The notes under the pieces were generated by a model. The model saw only the letters and a list, made by a program, of their open reading frames with translations. It searched no databases and was not told the DNA's origin. This document shows, in pieces, positions 36,075 through 48,923 of a stretch of DNA of 64,000 nt. The position numbers and the translations under genes were made by a program. Each line of letters opens with the position of its first letter. The stretch's first letter is position 1. The stretch is taken from NCBI GenBank assembly GCA_037783545.1, contig JBBELK010001481.1, positions 39,864 to 103,863 of the forward strand, in the 5' to 3' direction. The stretch comes from Henricia sp. BOLD:AAB3569 (taxonomy: Eukaryota; Echinodermata; Asteroidea; Spinulosida; Echinasteridae).

Positions 36075-38264
36075 GTGTGTCCCAAATGCCGGCAAATTTG
36101 GAAATCAAGGAATTTTCCAACCAACTTCAAATTTTGCATGCTCCAAACTGTATATATTCCGCACTTGTCATGCAAAATTGTCACAATTTTCGCTGGGAAA
36201 TGACGGAGAAATTTCAGAGTTTAGGGAAAACGGAGCTCGGCTGCGTGGTTATTCCCCTAACCGTGGCTGTTGGGACACCCTGCGCCGCGCTGGTGTACAT
36301 TTGTACGGCCGTTGACTCACCCCAGATTGTGACGGGAATTAGGTCAAAGTGTGTCCCAAATGCCGGCAAATTTGGAAATCAAGGAATTTTCCAACCAACT
36401 TCAAATTTTGCATGCTCCAAACTGTATATATTCCGCACTTGTCATGCAAAATTGACAGATTTTCGCTGGGAAATGACGGAGAAATTTCAGAGTTTAGGGA
36501 AAACGGAGCTCGGCTGCGTGGTTATTCCCCTAACCGTGGCTGTTGGGACACCCTGCGCCGCGCTGGTGTACATTTGTACGGCCGTTGACTCACCCCAGAT
36601 TGTGACGGGAACTAGTCAAAGTGTGTCCCAAATGCCGGCAAATTTGGAAATCAAGGAATTTTCCAACCAACTTCAAATTTTGCATGCTCCAAACTGTATA
36701 TATTCCGCACTTTGTCATGCAAAATTGACAGATTTTCGCTGGAAAATGACGGAGAAATTTCAGAGTTTAGGGAAAACGGAGCTCGGCTGCGTGGTTATTC
36801 CCCTAACCGTGGCTGTTGGGACACCCTGCGCATGCGCCGCGCTGGTGTACATTTGTACGGCCGTTGACTCACCCCAGATTGTGACGGGAATTAGGTCAAA
36901 GTGTGTCCCAAATGCCGGCAAATTTGGAAATCAAGGAATTTTCCAACCAACTTCAAATTTTGCATGCTCCAAACTGTATATATTCCGCACTTGTCATGCA
37001 AAATTGACAGATTTTCGCTGGGAAATGACGGAGAAATTTCAGAGTTTAGGGAAAACGGAGCTCGGCTGCGTGGTTATTCCCCTAACCGTGGCTGTTGGGA
37101 CACCCTGCGCCGCCCTGGTGTACATTTGTACGGCCGTTGACTCACCCCAGATTGTGACGGGAATTAGGTCAAAGTGTGTCCCAAATGCCGGCAAATTTGG
37201 AAATCAAGGAATTTTCCAACCAACTTCAAATTTTGCTTGCTCCAAACTGTATATATTCCGCACTTGTCATGCAAAATTGACCGATTTTCGCTGGGAAATG
37301 ACGGAGAAATTTCAGAGTTTAGGGAAAACGGAGCTCGGCTGCGTGGTTATTCCCCTAACCGTGGCTGTTGGGACACCCTGCGCCGCGCTGGTGTACATTT
37401 CTACGGCCGTTGACTCACCCCAGATTGTGACGGGAATTAGGTCAAAGTGTGTCCCAAATGCCGGCAAATTTGGAAATCAAGGAATTTTCCAACCAACTTC
37501 AAATTTTGCATGCTCCAAACTGTATATATTCCGCACTTGTCATGCAAAATTGACAGATTTTCGCTGGGAAATGACGGAGAAATTTCAGAGTTTAGGGAAA
37601 ACGGAGCTCGGCTGCGTGGTTATTTCCCTAACCGTGGCTGTTGGGACACCCTGCGCCGCGCTGGTGTACATTTGTACGGCCGTTGACTCACCCCAGATTG
37701 TGACGGGAATTAGGTCAAAGTGTGTCCCAAATGCCGGCAAATTTGGAAATCAATTAATTTTCCAACCAACTTCAAATTTTGCATGCTCCAAACTGTATAT
37801 ATTCCGCACTTGTCATGCAAAATTGACAGATTTTCGCTGGGAAATGACGGAGAAATTTCAGAGTTTAGGGAAAACGGAGCTCGGCTGCGTGGTTATTTCC
37901 CTAACCGTGGCTGTTGGGACACCCTGCGCCGCGCTGGTGTACATTTGTACGGCCGATGACTCACCCCAGATTGTGACGGGAATTAGGTCAAAGTGTGTCC
38001 CAAATGCCGGCAATTTTGGAAATCAAGGAAATTTCCAACCAACTTCAAATTTTGCATGCTCCAAACTGTATATATTCCGCACTTGTCATGCAAAATTGAC
38101 AGATTTTCGCTGGGAAATGACGGAGAAATTTCAGAGTTTAGGGAAAACGGAGCTCGGCTGCGTGGTTATTCCCTAACCGTGGCTGTTGGGACACCCTGCG
38201 CCGCCCTGGTGTACATTTGTACGGCCGTTGACTCACCCCAGATTGTGACGGGAATTAGGTCAAA
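36075..38264 (+). repeat. Domain III superunit 5, start of the repeat of superunit 4
   Basis: The monomers at 36075, 36349, about 36622, 36901, 37174, 37447, 37720 and 37993 match the first eight of superunit 4 one by one, and the match continues into 38,265-38,960. TTGCTTGCTCC near 37,237 is private. The first monomer has an extra A in CACAATTTT. Confidence 0.8.
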
Positions 38265-39627
38265 GTGTGTCCCAAATGCCGGCAAATTTGGAATCAAGGA
38301 ATTTTCCAACCAACTCAAATTTTGCATGCTCCAAACTGTATATATTCCGCACTTGTCATGCAAAATTGACCGATTTTCGCTGGGAAATGACGGAGAAATT
38401 TCAGAGTTTAGGGAAAACGGAGCTCGGCTGCGTGGTTATTCCCCTAACCGTGGCTGTTGGGACACCCTGCGCCGCGCTGGTGTACATTTCTACGGCCGTT
38501 GACTCACCCCAGATTGTGACGGGAATTAGGTTAAAGTGTGTCCCAAATGCCGGCAAATTTGGAAATCAAGGAATTTTCCAACCAACTTCAAATTTTGCAT
38601 GCTCCAAACTGTATATATTCCGCACTTGTCATGCAAAATTGACAGATTTTCGCTGGGAAATGACGGAGAAATTTCAGAGTTTAGGGAAAACGGAGCTCGG
38701 CTGCGTGGTTATTTCCCTAACCGTGGCTGTTGGGACACCCTGCGCCGCGCTGGTGTACATTTGTACGGCCGATGACTCACCCCAGATTGTGACGGGAATT
38801 AGGTCAAAGTGTGTCCCAAATGCCGGCAATTTTGGAAATCAAGGAAATTTCCAACCAACTTCAAATTTTGCATGCTCCAAACTGTATATATTCCGCACTT
38901 GTCATGCAAAATTGACAGATTTTCGCTGGGAAATGACGGAGAAATTTCAGAGTTTAGGGAAAACGGAGCTCGGCTGCGTGGTTATTTCCCTAACCGTGGC
39001 TGTTGGGACACCCTGCGCCGCGCTGGTGTACATTTGTACGGCCGTTGACTCACCCCAGATTGTGACGGGAATTAGGTCAAAGTGTGTCCCAAATGCCGGC
39101 AAATTTGGAAATCAATTAATTTTCCAACCAACTTCAAATTTTGCATGCTCCAAACTGTATATATTCCGCACTTGTCATGCAAAATTGACAGATTTTCGCT
39201 GGGAAATGACGGAGAAATTTCAGAGTTTAGGGAAAACGGAGCTCGGCTGCGTGGTTATTTCCCTAACCGTGGCTGTTGGGACACCCTGCGCCGCGCTGGT
39301 GTACATTTGTACGGCCGATGACTCACCCCAGATTGTGTCGGGAATTAGGTCAAAGTGTGTCCCAAATGCCGGCAATTTTGGAAATCAAGGAAATTTCCAA
39401 CCAACTTCAAATTTTGCATGCTCCAAACTGTATATATTCCGCACTTGTCATGCAAAATTGACAGATTTTCGCTGGGAAATGACGGAGAAATTTCAGAGTT
39501 TAGGGAAAACGGAGATCGGTTGCGTGGTTATTCCCCTAACCGTGGCTGTTGGGACACCCTGCGCCGCCCTGGTGTACATTTGTACGGCCGTTGACTCACC
39601 CCAGATTGTGACGGGAATTAGGTCAAA
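38265..39627 (+). repeat. Domain III pentamer, copy 1 (1,363 bp)
   Basis: The order is a (38265: TTGACCGATT, TTTCTACGG), b (38536: TTATTTCCC, GCCGATGAC), c (38809: A22T/T39A, TTATTTCCC), d (39082: CAATTAATTTT, GCCGATGAC, then GTGTCGGG) and e (39355: A22T/T39A, GGAGATCGGTTGCG, GCCGCCCTGG). GTGTCGGG and GGAGATCGG recur together exactly 1,363 bases later. Confidence 0.9.
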
Positions 39628-40991
39628 GTGTGTCCCAAATGCCGGCAAATTTGGAAATCAAGGAATTTTCCAACCAACTTCAAATTTTGCATGCTCCAAA
39701 CTGTATATATTCCGCACTTGTCATGCAAAATTGACCGATTTTCGCTGGGAAATGACGGAGAAATTTCAGAGTTTAGGGAAAACGGAGCTCGCTGCGTGGT
39801 TATTCCCCTAACCGTGGCTGTTGGGACACCCTGCGCCGCGCTGGTGTACATTTCTACGGCCGTTGACTCACCCCAGATTGTGACGGGAATTAGGTCAAAG
39901 TGTGTCCCAAATGCCGGCAAATTTGGAAATCAAGGAATTTTCCAACCAACTTCAAATTTTGCATGCTCCAAACTGTATATATTCCGCACTTGTCATGCAA
40001 AATTGACAGATTTTCGCTGGGAAATGACGGAGAAATTTCAGAGTTTAGGGAAAACGGAGCTCGGCTGCGTGGTTATTTCCCTAACCGTGGCTGTTGGGAC
40101 ACCCTGCGCCGCGCTGGTGTACATTTGTACGGCCGATGACTCACCCCAGATTGTGACGGGAATTAGGTCAAAGTGTGTCCCAAATGCCGGCAATTTTGGA
40201 AATCAAGGAAATTTCCAACCAACTTCAAATTTTGCATGCTCCAAACTGTATATATTCCGCACTTGTCATGCAAAATTGACAGATTTTCGCTGGGAAATGA
40301 CGGAGAAATTTCAGAGTTTAGGGAAAACGGAGCTCGGCTGCGTGGTTATTTCCCTAACCGTGGCTGTTGGGACACCCTGCGCCGCGCTGGTGTACATTTG
40401 TACGGCCGTTGACTCACCCCAGATTGTGACGGGAATTAGGTCAAAGTGTGTCCCAAATGCCGGCAAATTTGGAAATCAATTAATTTTCCAACCAACTTCA
40501 AATTTGCATGCTCCAAACTGTATATATTCCGCACTTGTCATGCAAAATTGACAGATTTTCGCTGGGAAATGACGGAGAAATTTCAGAGTTTAGGGAAAAC
40601 GGAGCTCGGCTGCGTGGTTATTTCCCTAACCGTGGCTGTTGGGACACCCTGCGCCGCGCTGGTGTACATTTGTACGGCCGATGACTCACCCCAGATTGTG
40701 TCGGGAATTAGGTCAAAGTGTGTCCCAAATGCCGGCAATTTTGGAAATCAAGGAAATTTCCAACCAACTTCAAATTTTGCATGCTCCAAACTGTATATAT
40801 TCCGCACTTGTCATGCAAAATTGACAGATTTTCGCTGGGAAATGACGGAGAAATTTCAGAGTTTAGGGAAAACGGAGATCGGTTGCGTGGTTATTCCCCT
40901 AACCGTGGCTGTTGGGACACCCTGCGCCGCCCTGGTGTACATTTTGTACGGCCGTTGACTCACCCCAGATTGTGACGGGAATTAGGTCAAA
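39628..40991 (+). repeat. Domain III pentamer, copy 2 (1,364 bp)
   Basis: The five monomers at 39628, 39900, 40173, 40446 and 40718 have the same variants as copy 1, including GTGTCGGG (40,697-40,704) and GGAGATCGG (40,874-40,882). The copies differ mainly by single-base indels, as in GAGCTCGCTG near 39,790, CAAATTTGC near 40,503 and CATTTTGTAC near 40,942. Confidence 0.9.
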
Positions 40992-42911
40992 GTGTGTCCC
41001 AAATGCCGGCAAATTTGGAAATCAAGGAATTTTCCAACCAACTTCAAATTTTGCATGCTCCAAACTGTATATATTCCGCACTTGTCATGCAAAATTGACC
41101 GATTTTCGCTGGGAAATGACGGAGAAATTTCAGAGTTTAGGGAAAACGGAGCTCGGCTGCGTGGTTATTCCCCTAACCGTGGCTGTTGGGGACACCCTGC
41201 GCCGCGCTGGTGTACATTTCTACGGCCGTTGACTCACCCCAGATTGTGACGGGAATTAGGTCAAAGTGTGTCCCAAATGCCGGCAAATTTGGAAATCAAG
41301 GAATTTTCCAACCAACTTCAAATTTTGCATGCTCCAAACTGTATATATTCCGCACTTGTCATGCAAAATTGACAGATTTTCGCTGGGAAATGACGGAGAA
41401 ATTTCAGAGTTTAGGGAAAACGGAGCTCGGCTGCGTGGTTATTTCCCTAACCGTGGCTGTTGGGACACCCTGCGCCGCGCTGGTGTACATTTGTACGGCC
41501 GATGACTCACCCCAGATTGTGACGGGAATTAGGTCAAAGTGTGTCCCAAATGCCGGCAATTTTGGAAATCAAGGAAATTTCCAACCAACTTCAATTTTGC
41601 ATGCTCCAAACTGTATATATTCCGCACTTGTCATGCAAAATTGACAGATTTTCGCTGGGAAATGACGGAGAAATTTCAGAGTTTAGGGAAAACGGAGCTC
41701 GGCTGCGTGGTTATTTCCCTAACCGTGGCTGTTGGGACACCCTGCGCCGCGCTGGTGTACATTTGTACGGCCGTTGACTCACCCCAGATTGTGACGGGAA
41801 TTAGGTCAAAGTGTGTCCCAAATGCCGGCAAATTTGGAAATCAATTAATTTTCCAACCAACTTCAAATTTTGCATGCTCCAAACTGTATATATTCCGCAC
41901 TTGTCATGCAAAATTGACAGATTTTCGCTGGGAAATGACGGAGAAATTTCAGAGTTTAGGGAAAACGGAGCTCGGCTGCGTGGTTATTTCCCTAACCGTG
42001 GCTGTTGGGACACCCTGCGCCGCGCTGGTGTACATTTGTACGGCCGATGACTCACCCCAGATTGTGACGGGAATTAGGTCAAAGTGTGTCCCAAATGCCG
42101 GCAATTTTGGAAATCAAGGAAATTTCCAACCAACTTCAAATTTTGCATGCTCCAAACTGTATATATTCCGCACTTTGTCATGCAAAATTGACAGATTTTC
42201 GCTGGGAAATGACGGAGAAATTTCAGAGTTTAGGGAAAACGGAGCTCGGCTGCGTGGTTATTTCCCTAACCGTGGCTGTTGGGACACCCTGCGCCGCGCT
42301 GGTGTACATTTGTACGGCCGTTGACTCACCCCAGATTGTGACGGGAATTAGGTCAAAGTGTGTCCCAAATGCCGGAAAATTTGGAAATCAAGGAATTTTC
42401 CAACCAACTTCAAATTTTGCAATGCTCCAAACTGTATATATTCCGCACTTGTCATGCAAAATTGACAGATTTTCGCTGGGAAATGACGGAGAAATTTCAG
42501 AGTTTAGGGAAAACGGAGCTCGGCTGCGTGGTTATTCCCCTAACCGTGGCTGTTGGGACACCCTGCGCATGCGCCGCGCTGGTGTACATTTGTACGGCCG
42601 TTGACTCACCCCAGATTGTGACGGGAATTAGGTCAAAGTGTGTCCCAAATGCCGGCAAATTTGGAAATCAAGGAATTTTCCAACCAACTTCAAATTTTGC
42701 ATGCTCCAAACTGTATATATTCCGCACTTGTCATGCAAAATTGACAGATTTTCGCTGGGAAATGACGGAGAAATTTCAGAGTTTAGGGAAAACGGAGCTC
42801 GGCTGCGTGGTTATTCCCCTAACCGTGGCTGTTGGGACACCCCTGCGCCGCCCTGGTGTACATTTGTACGGCCGTTGACTCACCCCAGATTGTGACGGGA
42901 ATTAGGTCAAA
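40992..42911 (+). repeat. Domain III unit, seven-monomer version (1,920 bp)
   Basis: The monomers are a (40992), b (41266), c (41539), d (41811) and an A22T/T39A copy with TTATTTCCC (42084), then 42358 (GCCGGAAAAT, 279 form) and 42638 (GCCGCCCTGG). Relative to the pentamer it carries the 279-form and GCCGCCCTGG monomers also seen at 33615/33893 and 36622/36901. GTGTCGGG and GGAGATCGG are absent. Confidence 0.8.
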
Positions 42912-44002
42912 GTGTGTCCCAAATGCCGGCAAATTTGGAAATCAAGGAATTTTCCAACCAACTTCAAATTTTGCATGCTCCAAACTGTATATATTCCGCA
43001 CTTGTCATGCAAAATTGACCGATTTTCGCTGGGAAATGACGGAGAAATTTCAGAGTTTAGGGAAAACGGAGCTCGGCTGCGTGATTATTCCCCTAACCGT
43101 GGCTGATGGGACACCCTGCGCCGCGCTGGTGTACATTTTCTACGGCCGTTGACTCACCCCAGATTGTGACGGGAATTAGGTCAAAGTGTGTCCCAAATGC
43201 CGGCAAATTTGGAAATCAAGGAATTTTCCAACCAACTTCAAATTTTGCATGCTCCAAACTGTATATATTCCGCACTTGTCATGCAAAATTGACAGATTTT
43301 CGCTGGGAAATGACGGAGAAATTTCAGAGTTTAGGGAAAACGGAGCTCGGCTGCGTGGTTATTTCCCTAACCGTGGCTGTTGGGACACCCTGCGCCGCGC
43401 TGGTGTACATTTGTACGGCCGTTGACTCACCCCAGATTGTGACGGGAATTAGGTCAAAGTGTGTCCCAAATGCCGGCAAATTTGGAAATCAATTAATTTT
43501 CCAACCAACTTCAAATTTTGCATGCTCCAAACTGTATATATTCCGCACTTGTCATGCAAAATTGACAGATTTTCGCTGGGAAATGACGGAGAAATTTCAG
43601 AGTTTAGGGAAAACGGAGCTCGGCTGCGTGGTTATTTCCCTAACCGTGGCTGTTGGGACACCCTGCGCCGCGCTGGTGTACATTTGTACGGCCGATGACT
43701 CACCCCAGATTGTGACGGGAATTAGGTCAAAGTGTGTCCCAAATGCCGGCAATTTTGGAAATCAAGGAAATTTCCAACCAACTTCAAATTTTGCATGCTC
43801 CAAACTGTATATATTCCGCACTTGTCATGCAAAATTGACAATTTCGCTGGGAAATGACGGAGAAATTTCAGAGTTTAGGGAAAACGGAGCTCGGCTGCGT
43901 GGTTATTCCCCTAACCGTGGCTGTTGGGACACCCTGCGCCGCCCTGGTGTACATTTGTACGGCCGTTGACTCACCCCAGATTGTGACGGGAATTAGGTCA
44001 AA
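42912..44002 (+). repeat. Domain III unit, four-monomer version (1,091 bp)
   Basis: The order is a (42912: TTGACCGATT, GTGATTATTCC, GCTGATGGG), b (43186), d (43459: CAATTAATTTT) and e (43732: A22T/T39A, GCCGCCCTGG). Monomer c is missing, as in 34,165-35,257 and 37,174-38,264. The last monomer lacks two bases in TTGACAATTTCGC. Confidence 0.8.
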
Positions 44003-45365
44003 GTGTGTCCCAAATGCCGGCAAATTTGGAAATCAAGGAATTTTCCAACCAACTTCAAATTTTGCATGCTCCAAACTGTATATATTCCGCACTTGTCATG
44101 CAAAATTGACCGATTTTCGCTGGGAAATGACGGAGAAATTTCAGAGTTTAGGGAAAACGGAGCTCGGCTGCGTGGTTATTCCCCTACCGTGGCTGTTGGG
44201 ACACCCTGCGCCGCGCTGGTGTACATTTCTACGGCCGTTGACTCACCCAGATTGTGACGGGAATTAGGTCAAAGTGTGTCCCAAATGCCGGCAAATTTGG
44301 AAATCAAGCAATTTTCCAACCAACTTCAAATTTTGCATGCTCCAAACTGTATATATTCCGCACTTGTCATGCAAAATTGACAGATTTTCGCTGGGAAATG
44401 ACGGAGAAATTTCAGAGTTTAGGGGAAAACGGAGCTCGGCTGCGTGGTTATTTCCCTAACCGTGGCTGTTGGGACACCCTGCGCCGCGCTGGTGTACATT
44501 TGTACGGCCGATGACTCACCCCAGATTGTGACGGGAATAAGGTCAAAGTGTGTCCCAAATGCCGGCAATTTTGGAAATCAAGGAAATTCCAACCAACTTC
44601 AAATTTTGCATGCTCCAAACTGTATATATTCCGCACTTGTCATGCAAAATTGACAGATTTTCGCTGGGAAATGACGGAGAAATTTCAGAGTTTAGGGAAA
44701 ACGGAGCTCGGCTGCGTGGTTATTTCCCTAACCGTGGCTGTTGGGACACCCTGCGCCGCGCTGGTGTACATTTGTACGGCCGTTGACTCACCCCAGATTG
44801 TGACGGGAATTAGGTCAAAGTGTGTCCCAAATGCCGGCAAATTTGGAAATCAATTAATTTTCCAACCAACTTCAAATTTTGCATGCTCCAAACTGTATAT
44901 ATTCCGCACTTGTCATGCAAAATTGACAGATTTTCGCTGGGAAATGACGGAGAAATTTCAGAGTTTAGGGAAAACGGAGCTCGGCTGCGTGGTTATTTCC
45001 CTAACCGTGGCTGTTGGGACACCCTGCGCCGCGCTGGTGTACATTTGTACGGCCGATGACTCACCCCAGATTGTGTCGGGAATTAGGTCAAAGTGTGTCC
45101 CAAATGCCGGCAATTTTGGAAATCAAGGAAATTTCCAACCAACTTCAAATTTGGCATGCTCCAAACTGTATATATTCCGCACTTGTCATGCAAAATTGAC
45201 AGATTTTCGCTGGGAAATGACGGAGAAATTTCAGAGTTTAGGGAAAACGGAGCTCGGCTGCGTGGTTATTCCCCTAACCGTGGCTGTTGGGACACCCTGC
45301 GCCGCCCTGGTGTACATTTGTACGGCCGTTGACTCACCCCAGATTGTGACGGGAATTAGGTCAAA
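44003..45365 (+). repeat. Domain III pentamer, copy 3 (1,363 bp)
   Basis: The order a (44003), b (44274), c (44548), d (44820), e (45093) is complete. Monomer d ends with GTGTCGGG as in copies 1 and 2, but e has the normal GGAGCTCGG. The GGAGATCGG change therefore arose, or was lost, after GTGTCGGG. Confidence 0.85.
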
Positions 45366-46184
45366 GTGTGTCCCAAATGCCGGCAAATTTGGAAATCAAG
45401 GAATTTTCCAACCAACTTCAAATTTTGCATGCTCCAAACTGTATATATTCCGCACTTGTCATGCAAAATTGACCGATTTTCGCTGGGAAATGACGGAGAA
45501 ATTTCAGAGTTTAGGGAAAACGGAGCTCGGCTGCGTGGTTATTCCCCTAACCGTGGCTGTTGGGACACCCTGCGCCGCGCTGGTGTACATTTCTACGGCC
45601 GTTGACTCACCCCAGATTGTGACGGGAATTAGGTCAAAGTGTGTCCCAAATGCCGGCAAATTTGGAAATCAAGGAATTTTCCAACCAACTTCAAATTTTG
45701 CATGCTCCAAACTGTATATATTCCGCACTTGTCATGCAAAATTGACAGATTTTCGCTGGGAAATGACGGAGAAATTTCAGAGTTTAGGGAAAACGGAGCT
45801 CGGCTGCGTGGTTATTTCCCTAACCGTGGCTGTTGGGACACCCTGCGCCGCGCTGGTGTACATTTGTACGGCCGATGACTCACCCCAGATTGTGACGGGA
45901 ATTAGGTCAAAGTGTGTCCCAAATGCCGGCAAATTTGGAAATCAATTAATTTTCCAACCAACTTCAAATTTTGCATGCTCCAAACTGTATATATTCCGCA
46001 CTTGTCATGCAAAATTGACAGATTTTCGCTGGGAAATGACGGAGAAATTTCAGAGTTTAGGGAAAACGGAGCTCGGCTGCGTGGTTATTTCCCTAACCGT
46101 GGCTGTTGGGACACCCTGCGCCGCGCTGGTGTACATTTGTACGGCCGATGACTCACCCCAGATTGTGACGGGAATTAGGTCAAA
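45366..46184 (+). repeat. Domain III unit, partial (a, b, d)
   Basis: The unit has a (45366: TTGACCGATT, TTTCTACGG), b (45639: TTATTTCCC, GCCGATGAC) and d (45912: CAATTAATTTT, GCCGATGAC). It is followed by a 279-form monomer with CAAACTTGAC (46185). This is the right end of the ordered domain III pattern. Confidence 0.75.
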
Positions 46185-48923
46185 GTGTGTCCCAAATGCC
46201 GGCAAATTTGGAAATCAAGGAATTTTCCAACCAACTTCAAATTTTGCATGCTCCAAACTGTATATATTCCGCACTTGTCATGCAAACTTGACAGATTTTC
46301 GCTGGGAAATGACGGAGAAATTTCAGAGTTTAGGGAAAACGGAGCTCGGCTGCGTGGTTATTCCCCTAACCGTGGCTGTTGGGACACCCTGCGCATGCGC
46401 CGCGCTGGTGTACATTTCTACGGCCGTTGACTCACCCCAGATTGTGACGGGAATTAGGTCAAAGTGTGTCCCAAATGCCGGCAAATTTGGAAATCAAGGA
46501 ATTTTCCAACCAACTTCAAATTTTGCATGCTCTAAACTGTATATATTCCGCACTTGTCATGCAAAATTGACAGATTTTCGCTGGGAAATGACGGAGAAAT
46601 TTCAGAGTTTATGGAAAACGGAGCTCGGCTGCGTGGTTATTCCCCTAACCGTGGCTGTTGGGACACCCTGCGCATGCGCTGGTGTACATTTCTACGGCCG
46701 TTGACTCACTCCAGATTGTGACAGGAATTAGGTCAAAGTGTGTCCCAAATGCCGGCAAATTTGGAAATCAAGGAATTTTCCAACCAACTTCAAATTGTGC
46801 ATGCTCCAAACTGTATATATTCCGCACTTGTCATGCACAATTGACAGATTTTCGCTGGGAAATGACGGAGAAATTTCAGAGTTTAGGGAAAACGGAGCTC
46901 GGCTGCGTGGTTATTCCCCTAACCGTGGCTGTTGGGACACCCTGCGCCGCGCTGGTGTACATTTGTACGGCCGTTGACTCACCCCAGATTGTGACGGGAA
47001 TTAGGTCAAAGTGTGTCCCAAATGCCGGCAATTTAGGAAATCAAGGAAATTTCAAACCAACTTCAAATTTTGCATGCTCTAAACTGTATATATTCCGCAC
47101 TTGTCATGCAAAATTGACAGATTTTCGCTGGGAAATGACGGAGAAATTTCAGAGTTTAGGGAAAACGGAGCTCGGCTGCGTGGTTATTTCCCTAACCGTG
47201 GCTGTTGGGACACCCTGCGCCGCGCTGGTGTACATTTGTACGGCCGTTGACTCACCCCAGATTGTGACGGGAATTAGGTCAAAGTGTGTCCCAAATGCCG
47301 GCAAATTTGGAAATCAAGGAATTTTCCAACCAACTTCAAATTTTGCATGCTCCAAACTGTATATATTCCGCACTTGTCATGCAAAATTGACAGATTTTCG
47401 CTGGGAAATGACGGAGAAATTTCAGAGTTTAGGGAAAACGGAGCTCGGCTGCGTGGTTATTCCCCTAACCGTGGCTGTTGGGACACCCTGCGCCGCGCTG
47501 GTGTACATTTCTACGGCCGTTGACTCACCCCAGATTGTTACGGGAATTAGGTCAAAGTGTGTCCCAAATGCCGGCAAATTTGGAAATCAAGGAATTTTCC
47601 AACCAACTTCAAATTTTGCATGCTCCAAACTGTATATATTCCGCACTTGTCATGCAAAATTGACAGATTTTCGCTGGGAAATGACGGAGAAATTTCAGAG
47701 TTTAGGGAAAACGGAGCTCGGCTGCGTGGTTATTCCCCTAACCGTGGCTGTTGGGACACCCTGCGCCGCGCTGGTGTACATTTCTACGGCCGTTGACTCA
47801 CCCCAGATTGTGACGGGAATTAGGTCAAAGTGTGTCCCAAATGCCGGCAAATTTGGAAATCAAGGAATTTTCCAACCAACTTCAAATTTTGCATGCTCCA
47901 AACTGTATATATTCCGCACTTGTCATGCAAAATTGACAGATTTTCGCTAGGAAATGACGGAGAAATTTCAGAGTTTAGGGAAAACGGAGCTCGGCTGCGT
48001 GGTTATTCCCCTAACCGTGGCTGTTGGGACACCCTGCGCCGCGCTGGTGTACATTTGTACGGCCGTTGACTCACCCCAGATTGTGACGGGAATTAGGTCA
48101 AAGTGTGTCCCAAATGCCGGCAAATTTGGAAATCAAGGAATTTTCCAACCAACTTCAAATTTTGCATGCTTCAAACTGTATATATTCCGCACTTGTCATG
48201 CAAAATTGACAGATTTTCGCTGGGAAATGACGGAGAAATTTCAGAGTTTAGGGAAAACGGAGCTCGGCTGCGTGGTTATTCCCCTAACCGTGGCTGTTGG
48301 GACACCCTGCGCCGCGCTGGTGTACATTTGTACGGCCGTTGACTCACCCCAGATTGTGACGGGAATTAGGTCAAAGTGTGTCCCAAATGCCGGCAAATTT
48401 GGAAATCAAGGAATGTTCCAACCAACTTCAAATTTTGCATGCTCCAAACTGTATATATTCCGCACTTGTCATGCAAAATTGACAGATTTTCGCTTGGAAA
48501 TGACGGAGAAATTTCAGAGTTTAGGAAAAAACGGAGCTCGGCTGCGTGGTTATTCCCCTAACCGTGGCTGTTGGGACACACTGCGCATGCGCTGGTGTAC
48601 ATTTCTACGGCCGTTGACTCACCCCAGATTGTGACGGGAATTAGGTCAAAGTGTGTCCCAAATGCCGGCAAATTTGGAAATCAAGGAATTTTCCAACCAA
48701 CTTCAAATTTTGCATGCTCCAAACTGTATATATTCCGCACTTGTCATGCCAAATTGACAGATTTTCGCTGGGAAATGACGGAGAAATTTCAGAGTTTAGG
48801 GAAAACGGAGCTCGGCTGCGTGGTTATTCCCCTAACCGTGGCTGTTGGGACACCCTGCGCCGCGCTGGTGTACATTTGTACGGCCGTTGACTCACCCCAG
48901 ATTGTGACGGGAATTAGGTCAAA

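Larger units (their letters stand above)
33070..44750. other. Stretch dense in single-base homopolymer indels
   Basis: About 29 small indels occur in about 43 monomers, almost all plus or minus one base in a homopolymer, for example GTCCCCAAATG near 34,443, CCAAAACTG near 35,055, GCACTTTGTC near 36,712 and 42,174, TTGGGGACACC near 41,188 and CACCCCTGCG near 42,840. The preceding 18.3 kb (14,728-33,069; 67 monomers) has none beyond the 274 and 279 forms. Consensus error in this part of the assembly is the simplest reading. Confidence 0.6.
25399..46463 (+). repeat. Domain III: TTGTCACA / ATTTCCC / CAATTAATT family
   Basis: The markers are TTGTCACATTTT (A107T/G110C), TTATTTCCC (C179T), GGCAATTTTGG with GGAAATTTCC (A22T linked to T39A), CAATTAATTTT (G35T/G36T), GCCGATGACTC (T237A), TTGACCGATT (A109C), GCCGCCCTGG and GACTCATCCC (C245T). 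They appear in a conserved order that builds units of 4 to 12 monomers. The 25.4-33.07 kb part has no single-base indel (28 monomers: 21 of 273, 3 of 274 and 4 of 279 bases account for 7,671 bp), whereas 33.07-44.6 kb has many. The right boundary is approximate. Confidence 0.75.
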
